The notes under the pieces: generated by a model | Seen by the model: the letters and a program-made list of their open reading frames with translations, nothing else | What the model was told of the DNA's origin: nothing | Database searches by the model: none | Shown: one piece after another, positions 47,201-53,822 of the stretch | How the letters are laid out: the number at the start of each line of letters is the position of its first letter | Numbering within the stretch: position 1 is the first letter of the stretch | Made by a program: the position numbers and the translations under genes | Origin: an uncultured Clostridia bacterium | GTDB lineage: Bacteria; Bacillota; Clostridia; Oscillospirales; Acutalibacteraceae | Direction: 5' to 3' | NCBI GenBank assembly: GCA_946407065.1 | Contig: CAMJMQ010000018.1 | Location: 1-63,658, forward strand | Length of the DNA stretch: 63,658 bases

Positions 47201-50200
47201 ACGTCACCTTCAACCTGACCGGTCCCGGCACCTTCACCGTATATTGTGACGGCACCAAGACCTGGGTAGACGGCGACATCGTCTCCTATGATTCCGGTCT
47301 GGATGTGCAGTCCATCACCGTGGTTGGTAACGGTACTGCAGACGGCGATGGCTGGCTGAACAACATCGAATGGAATCCGGCTGCTGAAGCTAACCACATG
47401 ACCAAGGTCGCTGACGGCATCTATGAGGCTGAGTATACTCTCGGCGAGTATGACACCTCTGATCCTGAGTTCAAGTTCGCAGTCAATGATGCATGGACTC
47501 ATAACTTCGGTCTCGGCGACAACGGCGTTATCGAGAACGGCGTAGAGACCGACGCGATCTACAACGGTTCCCAGAACCTCAAGATCACAGGTCTGACCGC
47601 CGGCACCACCATCAAGATGCAGCTCGACCTGAGCGGCTTTGATTATGACTCCAAGACCGGCGCGAAGATGACCATCACCTGGACTACACCCGTAGAGCCC
47701 ACTGTAGCTCCGACCGAGCCTGCAACTGAGCCCGCTCCCACTGAGCCCGCTCCCACTGAGCCTGCTCCCACCGAGCCCGCTCCGACCGAGCCTGCTCCGA
47801 CCGAGCCTGCTCCTCAGAAGGCAATCGTTAATATCTATGATATCTTTGGTAACCTGAATGATACCAAGGAATTCGATGTAAATGATACCTTCACCGTATA
47901 CACCGTACTGAACGCTTCTGACATCAACAACGGCAAGATCGCTGCTCTCAGCGGTTCTCAGACCTACACCGATTCCGTAGTCGCTCTGACTGACGCAGTT
48001 GACGCAGAAGGCGCTATTACCGATCTCGCAAAGGTATTCCCGATCACCGGCGACAAGTCGCTTGGTAACGCTGCAGAATCCGGCGTGATCTACTTCAACG
48101 CTTCCAACCCGTCTATCGACGATCCGTTTACATTTGATAGCAACGACGATGTCATTATCGCTACCACCTACACCGTAACCGCAGGCGGTACCGCTGACAT
48201 CAAGACTACTCTCAAGACTCTGGCTGCTGCTGACGAGGATCTGACTCAGATCATCAGCAAGGGCGAGATCAAGGACGACAAGCTTGGCGAAGGCGACGAG
48301 TTCATGACCTTCGATCAGCTTGCTCCGACCGAGCCCGCAACTGAGCCCGCGACCGAGCCCGCAACTGAGCCCGCAACCGAGCCTGCAACTGAGCCTGCTA
48401 CAGAGCCCGCAACTGAGCCTGCTACAGAGCCTGCAACAGAGCCCGCTCCGCAGAAGGCAATCGTAAACATCTACGATATCTTCGGTAACCTGAATGATAC
48501 CAGGGAATTCGATGTATATGATACCTTCACCGTATACACCGTACTGAACGCTTCTGATATCAACGACGGCAAGATCGCTTCTATCAGCGGTTCTCAGACC
48601 TACACCGATTCCGTAGTTGCTCTGGCTGACGCGCTTGACGCAGAAGGCGCTATCACCGATCTCGCGAAGGTATTCCCGATCACCGGTGATCAGTCCCTCG
48701 GCAACGCTGCAACCTCCGGCGTGATCTACTTCAACGCTTCCAACCCGTCTATCGATAAGCCTTTCGTATTCGATAGCAACGACGATGTCATTATCGCTAC
48801 CACCTACACCGTAACCGCAGGCGGTACCGCTGACATCAAGACTACTCTCAAGACTCTGGCTGCTGCTGACGAGGATCTGACTCAGATCATCAGCAAGGGC
48901 GAGATCAAGGACGACAAGCTTGGCGAAGGCGACGAGTTCATGACCTTCGATCAGCCTGTACCCGCTCCGACCGAGCCTGTAACTGAGCCCGCAACCGAGC
49001 CCGCAACTGAGCCTGCTACCGAGCCTGCTACAGAGCCCGCAACCGAGCCCGCTACAGAGCCCGCAACCGAGCCCGCTCCGCAGTACGCTACTATCACTAT
49101 CTACGGCTTCAACAGTCAGTCCGAGACCAAGACCATCAAAGTAGGCGATAGCTTCGATGTATACACCTATCTGAATGCTTCCAACGTTGCTGACGGCGGC
49201 AAGCTCGCTAACGTAAATGGTTCTCAGACCTACACCAACACCGTTGTATCCCTCGACAGCACTGCATATCCGGTACTCGGCACTGCAGTAGTTGAGAATA
49301 AGGATCAGACCGGTAAGGTTATGTATATCGCATCTACACCTGAGATTGACAGCCCGTTCGTATTCAATACCGACGATGATGTCATGATCAAGACGACCTA
49401 CACCGTAAACGCTCCCGGCGAAGGTGAGATCAGAAATGCGATCCAGACCATGACCGCTGCCGATGAAGATCTGACCCCGATCATCAAGAAGGGCGAGCCC
49501 GTTGATACGACTAAGCCGATCGACGTCGAGGCCAGCTTCGACACTCGTGAGACTCAGCCCGATCCGACTCAGCCCGCAACCGAGCCTGCAACAGAGCCCG
49601 CAACCGAGCCTGTAACTGAGCCCGCAACCGAGCCTGTAACTGAGCCCGCAACCGAGCCCGCAACTGAGCCCGCTACCGAGCCTGCAACTGAGCCCGCAAC
49701 CGAGCCTGCAACTGAGCCCGCAACCGAGCCTGCGACCGAGCCCGCAACTGAGCCTGCAACAGAGCCCGCAACCGAGCCTGCTACAGAGCCTGCAACTGAG
49801 CCCGCAACCGAGCCCGCAACAGAGCCCGCAACCGAGCCTGCTCCGTCCGCTGATAAGATCTACATCAACGCTGACGGTAACCTCTATGAGGTTCAGAAGG
49901 GTGAGGATCACACCTACACCTTCTACCTGAAGAATGCCGGTATGATCTACGGTATCGACGCGACCACCACATGGGATACTCCTGTGATCCAGATGGTCGG
50001 CGATCCCACCTTCCCCATCCTCGGCGGCGTCGCTCCGGAAGACGGCAACGTAGTCTACAAGTATTTCAACAATACTGATGGCGATATCGACGAGATCAGA
50101 TTCAACTGGACTAACGCCGAGGGCGTTGACGCAAGCGGCGACAAGGCTGAGGTCATCACCTTCAAGATCCACGTAGCTGACGATGCAGAACCCGGTATCT

Positions 50201-50895
50201 ACTACATCAACACGAGGATCAAGACCTTAGAGGGTCCGGAAGAAGATAAGCAAATCTTCGAAGGTACCGATGTGAAGCAGCCGCCTGTTGAGAGAGACGG
50301 CGAGCTCGACGGTCAGCCCGGACAGAAGCAGACCGACACCTACACCGTTGACGGTGAGCAGTCCTACACGAAGGATTCCAAGCAGGAGAAGACCTTCACG
50401 GTTAAGGCTGATAAGGATCCCAAGAAGGCATTTGATAAGTTCAGATCTCTCTGGATCGACAACGGTGACGGCACTTACACTCTCGTAAGCTTTGACAACT
50501 ACACCGCCTCTGCTGATGATAACGGCGCATTACAGATTACTCTGAAGCCTGATTATCTGCAGACGCTGGCTATCGGTGATCACAACTTCAAGTTTGTCTT
50601 CTCCGACGGCGAGACGGTTGGCACTCTCCATGTAGTTGAAGCTGAGACCGCTGCTCCTGAGACTACTTCCGGTGAGACTACTCCCGGCAAGAGCGCGACC
50701 GACGGCAGCACCGATGATAGTTCAGCACCTGCTGCAACTACTAAGGGTTCGTCCTCTACAACTGATACCGCTTCGTCTACGAACGGCGCTGCTGTTCAGA
50801 CCGGTTCACCCGAGGCTGCTATCATCTTCGTAGTTCTCCTCGTGATGGCTGCAGGTATCATCATCTTCAACAAGAAGAGAAGAAAAGATAACTGA
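44245..50895 (+). CDS. Giant modular surface protein: cohesin-like domains, X25-like twin modules, PATE linkers, QTG tail
   Basis: A 2216-residue exported protein. Seen in order: signal peptide (1-32); beta-sandwich A (36-193); B (206-376); PATE linker (377-421); C (422-590); linker; modules resembling X25/SusE starch-binding folds (YIVAGNATSIFGTSWNGND and ITVVGNGTADGDGWLNNIEW, 639-868); linker; an almost identical second pair (920-1150); linker; sandwiches D (1191-1359), E (1403-1571) and F (1613-1768) with linkers; a long PATE linker (1768-1866); sandwich G (1867-2015); an X2-like domain (2029-2134, ending KPDYLQTLAIGDHNFKFVF); Ser/Thr linker; AVQTGS at 2183-2188, a hydrophobic span and KKRRKDN. 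B to F share a DTFTVYT...FPI...YFNAS...TAADEDLT pattern that I call cohesin-like. No dockerin motif (DxNxDG pairs) is present. I infer a wall-attached glycan-binding scaffold. The domain assignments need profile searches. Confidence 0.75.
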   Translation: MLKTRKLISLLLVVAMMLSVFSAAIVTTGAAEAVESATIVYDGQTVNAHVGDIIRYQAYMDVTPIPTASDGYVGAVNATTYYTQSNLTISGNLGKKNFPSFYAPVFGTDVENEISYSDLDIDEGLKYDGAANSPALIDVEFEITQGGTSTITNKIIELFKAENGVPKYFYYNEGELLIDQAPNFWSTLEVTCPHPDEPTEPAPADKLTVTVVSLDGVEDTKTFDVGDTITVYTTLNTSDYLEGHIGALDCSQEYDQNYLQLVDPYDPDEGDIQNPEEVLPIIANTKGGAWIANGKWPGSVYFNASVPSIKNPYIFDDNNDLLAVLHYKVLAPGETRVETKCKTLALADNLLTKIINKYVVKDGYENIRMHSTFTKPEEEPTVAPTETIAPTETIAPTEPATEPATEPATEPATEPATEPAPQTATITIYGLDGSFETKTFNIDDTFTVYTTLSAADKNGNTMFGSVNGTQTFTDSILSLVTAKDEEAVFTDNASVFPIMGDAAMGRLTEPGKVQYNGSTPSLTNAFKFDTDNDQLIVTEYKVIAGGEGEVRNALVTLAAADEDLTKVVSHGVPTEGSTVNGKAFFDEPAADPTEPATEPATEPATEPATEPATEPATEPATEPAPTEPATEPATEPAPEDTYIVAGNATSIFGTSWNGNDANNTMTKGDDGIYTKQYTVNAAMKDVQLKAVKNGETWIGDETGNNVTFNLTGPGTFTVYCDGTKTWVDGDIVSYDSGLDVQSITVVGNGTADGDGWLNNIEWNPAAEANHMTKVADGIYEAEYTLGEYDTSDPEFKFAVNDAWTHNFGLGDNGVIENGVETDAIYNGSQNLKITGLTAGTTIKMQLDLSGFDYDSKTGAKMTITWTAPVVPTEPAPTEPAPTEPAPTEPATEPATEPATEPATEPATEPATEPATEPAPEDTYIVAGNATSIFGTSWNGNDANNTMTKGDDGIYTKQYTVNAAMKDVQLKAVKNGETWIGDETGNNVTFNLTGPGTFTVYCDGTKTWVDGDIVSYDSGLDVQSITVVGNGTADGDGWLNNIEWNPAAEANHMTKVADGIYEAEYTLGEYDTSDPEFKFAVNDAWTHNFGLGDNGVIENGVETDAIYNGSQNLKITGLTAGTTIKMQLDLSGFDYDSKTGAKMTITWTTPVEPTVAPTEPATEPAPTEPAPTEPAPTEPAPTEPAPTEPAPQKAIVNIYDIFGNLNDTKEFDVNDTFTVYTVLNASDINNGKIAALSGSQTYTDSVVALTDAVDAEGAITDLAKVFPITGDKSLGNAAESGVIYFNASNPSIDDPFTFDSNDDVIIATTYTVTAGGTADIKTTLKTLAAADEDLTQIISKGEIKDDKLGEGDEFMTFDQLAPTEPATEPATEPATEPATEPATEPATEPATEPATEPATEPAPQKAIVNIYDIFGNLNDTREFDVYDTFTVYTVLNASDINDGKIASISGSQTYTDSVVALADALDAEGAITDLAKVFPITGDQSLGNAATSGVIYFNASNPSIDKPFVFDSNDDVIIATTYTVTAGGTADIKTTLKTLAAADEDLTQIISKGEIKDDKLGEGDEFMTFDQPVPAPTEPVTEPATEPATEPATEPATEPATEPATEPATEPAPQYATITIYGFNSQSETKTIKVGDSFDVYTYLNASNVADGGKLANVNGSQTYTNTVVSLDSTAYPVLGTAVVENKDQTGKVMYIASTPEIDSPFVFNTDDDVMIKTTYTVNAPGEGEIRNAIQTMTAADEDLTPIIKKGEPVDTTKPIDVEASFDTRETQPDPTQPATEPATEPATEPVTEPATEPVTEPATEPATEPATEPATEPATEPATEPATEPATEPATEPATEPATEPATEPATEPATEPATEPATEPAPSADKIYINADGNLYEVQKGEDHTYTFYLKNAGMIYGIDATTTWDTPVIQMVGDPTFPILGGVAPEDGNVVYKYFNNTDGDIDEIRFNWTNAEGVDASGDKAEVITFKIHVADDAEPGIYYINTRIKTLEGPEEDKQIFEGTDVKQPPVERDGELDGQPGQKQTDTYTVDGEQSYTKDSKQEKTFTVKADKDPKKAFDKFRSLWIDNGDGTYTLVSFDNYTASADDNGALQITLKPDYLQTLAIGDHNFKFVFSDGETVGTLHVVEAETAAPETTSGETTPGKSATDGSTDDSSAPAATTKGSSSTTDTASSTNGAAVQTGSPEAAIIFVVLLVMAAGIIIFNKKRRKDN
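45379..45501 (+). repeat. PATE-type 12-bp minisatellite, array 1
   Basis: Tandem 12-bp units encode Pro-Ala-Thr-Glu (or PTET/IAPT variants at the start). Similar arrays lie near 46018-46158, 46858-46997, 47698-47811, 48325-48447, 48964-49077 and 49567-49839. Unit number differs between arrays. Third positions vary (GCA/GCT, ACC/ACT/ACA) while the peptide stays constant. Confidence 0.9.
46161..46855 (+). repeat. First copy of an 843-bp tandem duplication (X25-like twin module)
   Basis: The segment from 46161 is repeated at 47004 with an offset of 843 bp, including the linker. Over about 690 bp I see one difference (TAC to TAT at 46801-46803 versus 47644-47646) before the copies diverge at the final codons. 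This indicates a very recent duplication or ongoing gene conversion. Confidence 0.9.
47004..47698 (+). repeat. Second copy of the 843-bp tandem duplication
   Basis: Near-identical to 46161-46855 (see that entry). The identical copies hold two modules each, so the mature protein shows four putative glycan-binding modules in two pairs, separated by a PATE linker. Confidence 0.9.
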
Positions 50896-50935
50896 TAAAC
50901 ATTCGGTTTGATATTTCCAGACTAAAAATATACGG

Positions 50936-50970
50936 CCCCCCTTCCTTGTGAAGGGGGGTTCGTATTTAGG
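50936..50970 (+). terminator. Probable terminator of the giant surface-protein gene
   Basis: CCCCCCTT-CCTTGTG-AAGGGGGG is an 8-bp stem ending 63 bp after the stop, followed by TTCGTATTTA. The T-tract is poor but the stem is strong. Confidence 0.65.
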
Positions 50971-50990
50971 TATGAGATGATATTCGATTT

Positions 50991-51273
50991 GGCTAGGGTG
51001 ACAGGAAAAATCCGAACCGTGGTTTTGACGGGCATATTTCCGCCTGCCCATTGTTAAAATCCTCGCGAACCCGTCAGGGTTCGCTGTGGTTTTGCCGCGG
51101 TCAGACAAAAATCTGCTCCGTCAAAACTCCGAAGGACTGAAAATGAGCAAGATTTCGAGCAAGTTTCGGTGCAGAAAGTGCAGGCAGGCTGGCGCCTGCC
51201 AAGATCGATAAGCCGAAAATTGCCGAAATATTGCCATTTTCAGCAGGTTCGGATTATTCCTGTCACCCTAGCC
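50991..51273. mobile_element. MITE-like element with 28-bp terminal inverted repeats (family 2)
   Basis: The ends are GGCTAGGGTGACAGGAAAAA plus TCCGAACC and, inverted, the same with one mismatch (AAAAA versus AATAA), so 27 of 28 bases match. The 283-bp body contains no credible gene and several short inverted stretches (AACCGTGGTTTTG, CAAAACC). It lies in the 992-bp gap between the two surface-protein genes. No transposase is present, so it would be moved in trans. Confidence 0.85.
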
Positions 51274-51345
51274 TCTGTATAAAAGCACGTGAGTAATATC
51301 ATATTGATATAAGCAACAGTTTATACAGCAATCTTCCAATAATAC

Positions 51346-51708
51346 TTATACTAATTTCAAATAAAGCCCTTTAGCATCTATTGCGGAAAATTCCCCATAG
51401 TTGCGTTGCGGTCGTCGCACACCATACTCGGTAGGCATATCCGGCAGGGATGCCTTGATCTCGTGTGGCGGCTCCTCCTCTCCCCATCACGCGGGGCGTG
51501 ATGGGAACCCCGAAAGTTGACAGGCGCCGGCAGTGGCGCTATACCAATCGCCGACACGCGTGTCTGCTCTTTGAGCGCTGTTGCATGGGTGCTGTAGGCA
51601 AAATCGAAGATTATGACAGCACCTCAAGCCTGCCTGCGATCTCCGCCTTGCACTGCGAAATTTTCCGCTAATATCTTGATTAAGCGTTTTAATTGAAATT
51701 AGTATAAT
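51346..51708. mobile_element. MITE-like element with about 50-bp imperfect terminal inverted repeats (family 1)
   Basis: Left end: TTATACTAATTTCAAATAAA, then after a variable part TTGCGGAAAATT. Right end, inverted: AATTATACTAATTTCAATTA, then TTAGCGGAAAATT. The 363-bp interior has a CCCCATCACGCGGGGCGTGA-TGGGG hairpin followed by ACCCCGAAAGTTGACAGGCG. A frame of 68 codons inside it is not a credible gene. A related left end lies at 63575-63658. Between this element and the previous one (51274-51345) I see nothing. Confidence 0.85.
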
Positions 51709-51784
51709 TGACAAAAGGGCTAAATTCTCTTTAGCCCCCTTATATGAGAATTAAGAATAACCCTTAGTGTTTACAATTTATTTA

Positions 51785-51813
51785 TTGAATTATATGAGAT
51801 CTTGGTATATAAT
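51785..51813 (+). promoter_or_regulatory. Promoter of the membrane-anchored cohesin-like gene
   Basis: TTGAAT (51785-51790) and TATAAT (51808-51813) are 17 bp apart, 74 bp before the start codon. It is just downstream of the MITE. Confidence 0.85.
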
Positions 51814-51887
51814 GAATTCATAAATAAAACGATACGCTGGTGGTTCGACCCGAAAATCAGTGTATGATCCGGAAAGGAATGATAGAA

Positions 51888-53165
51888 ATGAAGAAGTGGA
51901 TCTCCCTGCTGTGTGTGTGCATGCTGATTCTGGGCACCATTACCGCTTCTGTTGTCAGCGCTTCTGCCGCTGAAGATGTTGATAGAGGTGAAACTTCCGT
52001 AAACGTCAAAAAAGGTGACGAAGTTACCTATATCTTGAATTTGGAAAACGCATCTGAGCCGGTAGTCGGTACCGATTTTTCCATCTATTATGATTCTGCT
52101 GTTTTTGAGCTCGACTCGGTAGCTGACTTTAATGATAATACGAATTCCGAAGAATGGACCGCGGTTATCAATCCGGATCTGGACGGTCAGGTCAGAGGCC
52201 TCTGGTCGATTCTCAAGGGTGTTGACTTTTCTTCAAAGCGCCATTTTGTCACGGTGAACTTAAAGGCGAAGGAAGACTCGAACGATACTCATATCACCTA
52301 TCGTGTTCGTTTTCTGTATGGTAACAAGGCGTTTGATACGTCTGATCCCAAGCCATACCTTGAAACATTTGATTTCACCTATGATCTAAAGATCAACGGA
52401 GAAGAGATAGACGCGAACAAAGCTCCTGAATGGAATGATTCAGAAGCGCCGGAAAACGGTAAAATGCCCGGCGGCTTACCTAACGGTAAGAGCGCAGATG
52501 CAGATCCCGATCTTGCCGGTGTCGTTGATAAATCCAAAAACAAGACGAATAACGCACAGCAGCAAAATGTTGGAGATAACGCTGCGGCGAATAACGGTTC
52601 GGCGAACGGCGCCGCTAATGCTGCCAACGGCGGCGGAAGCGCTAACGCAGGCGGCAATGGTAACGCAGGCGGCAATGGTAACGCCAACGCAGCCGCAAAC
52701 GGAAACGGTGGTGGTAATGCGGATTCCAAGACCATATCTGCCGCTCCTCTCGCGACAACCGCCGAGGGCTACTATGTACTCGCAACCGACGCGGACGGCA
52801 ACGTGACCGCTACCTCTGACCAGGCTCCCGAGATGGCTAACGCCGACAGCAACGGCTCCAAGGGCGGGGCTTCTCCCGTACTGTGGATCATCATCGTTCT
52901 GGTTGTTCTGGCAGGCGGCGGCGCGGCGATCTACTTCTATATGAAGAAGAAGCCTGCCGATAAGGCGGCAGCTCCCGCACCCGAGGCAGCTCAGGATGCT
53001 CCTGCTTCAGCTGACACGACAGAAGCCGTCACCGCTGAAAAAACGGTTTCCGCAGATGCGGCACCCGAGGCTGAAACACCCGCGGAGGATGAAACAACGC
53101 AAGTGGCTGATGAGGATGCAACGACCCAATCAGCTGACGACGCAACTGAATCTGACAATCAATAA
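51888..53165 (+). CDS. Membrane-anchored protein with one cohesin-like domain and acidic tail
   Basis: Start ATG 51888 (MKKWISLLCVCMLILGTITA), about 10 bases after AAAGGA; upstream in-frame starts lack a signal peptide start. The 425-residue protein has a signal peptide (1-29), one domain of about 140 residues with the cohesin-like pattern VKKGDEVTYILNLENASEPV and GTDFSIYYDSAVFELDSV, a Gly/Ala/Asn-rich linker (about 225-300), a second short segment, a membrane span (about 327-350, WIIIVLVVLAGGGAAIYFY) followed by KKKPADK, and an Ala/Glu/Asp/Thr-rich tail of about 75 residues. No sortase-type motif is seen, so anchoring is by the span. I infer a partner in the same surface system as the giant protein. 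Confidence 0.7.
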   Translation: MKKWISLLCVCMLILGTITASVVSASAAEDVDRGETSVNVKKGDEVTYILNLENASEPVVGTDFSIYYDSAVFELDSVADFNDNTNSEEWTAVINPDLDGQVRGLWSILKGVDFSSKRHFVTVNLKAKEDSNDTHITYRVRFLYGNKAFDTSDPKPYLETFDFTYDLKINGEEIDANKAPEWNDSEAPENGKMPGGLPNGKSADADPDLAGVVDKSKNKTNNAQQQNVGDNAAANNGSANGAANAANGGGSANAGGNGNAGGNGNANAAANGNGGGNADSKTISAAPLATTAEGYYVLATDADGNVTATSDQAPEMANADSNGSKGGASPVLWIIIVLVVLAGGGAAIYFYMKKKPADKAAAPAPEAAQDAPASADTTEAVTAEKTVSADAAPEAETPAEDETTQVADEDATTQSADDATESDNQ

Positions 53166-53227
53166 TGAAAATCATTTTGAGGCTGACTCTATGAGCCGGC
53201 CTCTTTATGATTATATCGGAGGAGATT

Positions 53228-53572
53228 ATGAAGAGGGTATTCATCATGCTGGCGGCGGTGCTGATGACGGCGCTGGCTGTCTTTGCGATCCATGCATCGG
53301 CATACGAAGTGAAAAGCCCGGTAGGGGAGATCGGCTCGCCCACCGGAGCGCTCACAGCCAAGGTGAGCCACAGTGAAGCGATCACTTCACACACAGGTAG
53401 TAGACTGCTTGATGTACAATCGGTAACCGAATATGATGCGGACGAGATCAAAGAGGACGGGATCAATACGCGTGTCGCGACGATTTGGATCGTTTGTATC
53501 AGTGCGGTGTTCTTTATTGCGATCATGATCTTCGTGGTCAGGTTAGCGAAAAAGAACCAAGGGGAAAAATAA
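53228..53572 (+). CDS. Small exported membrane protein, unknown
   Basis: Start ATG 53228 follows GGAGGAGATT. The 114-residue protein has a signal-like N-terminus (MKRVFIMLAAVLMTALAVFA), an outer part of about 50 residues with VKSPVGEIGSPTGALTAKV, and a second span (VATIWIVCISAVFFIAIMIF) followed by RLAKKNQGEK. It lies 62 bp after the membrane-anchored cohesin-like gene and is probably cotranscribed with it. I do not recognise a family. A role as assembly partner in the surface system is only a guess. Confidence 0.65.
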   Translation: MKRVFIMLAAVLMTALAVFAIHASAYEVKSPVGEIGSPTGALTAKVSHSEAITSHTGSRLLDVQSVTEYDADEIKEDGINTRVATIWIVCISAVFFIAIMIFVVRLAKKNQGEK

Positions 53573-53722
53573 GCCCCGGTCTTCTTGGTAGTTACAAGCG
53601 TCTGCTCTTGCTGCTGTAAAAAATGCCATAATCGGGTATGATTACCAAAAATTTTAGTGAATATGCAGTAAAGTCAAAAATGTTTTTTGTTCACTTTTGT
53701 TTGTCGTTTTTCTAATTAGATA

Positions 53723-53751
53723 TTGAAAATTTTTGATTTTTGCGCTATAAT
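53723..53751 (+). promoter_or_regulatory. Promoter of the QTG-tailed surface-protein gene
   Basis: TTGAAA (53723-53728) and TATAAT (53746-53751) are 17 bp apart, a near-consensus promoter in A/T-rich sequence. The start codon is 72 bp downstream. Confidence 0.9.
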
Positions 53752-53822
53752 ATATGATACTAAGGAATAGTGTACAATGTACATATTCTGTAAAGAAGTA
53801 TTTTAATACGGAGGAGATTATT

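Noticed and set aside
45379..49839. Regular repeats considered as a CRISPR array
   Set aside because: The 12-bp units are coding, in frame and without spacers of constant length; no cas gene is near.
45217..50172. A 1651-codon open frame on the minus strand, antisense to the giant surface-protein gene
   Set aside because: It is the mirror of the PATE and domain repeats, whose codon choice avoids stops on the other strand. It has no ribosome-binding site or signal peptide, and the plus-strand protein has clear domains.
51465..51671. A 68-codon frame inside the MITE (family 1)
   Set aside because: It lies wholly within a repeat element, spans its hairpin and has no ribosome-binding site. A similar stretch in the rpoA-rplQ repeat shows that the similarity is due to the repeat.
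51814..51887. A GGTTCGACCC motif reminiscent of a tRNA T-arm
   Set aside because: No acceptor, D or anticodon stems can be built around it, and it lies in a 5' untranslated leader.
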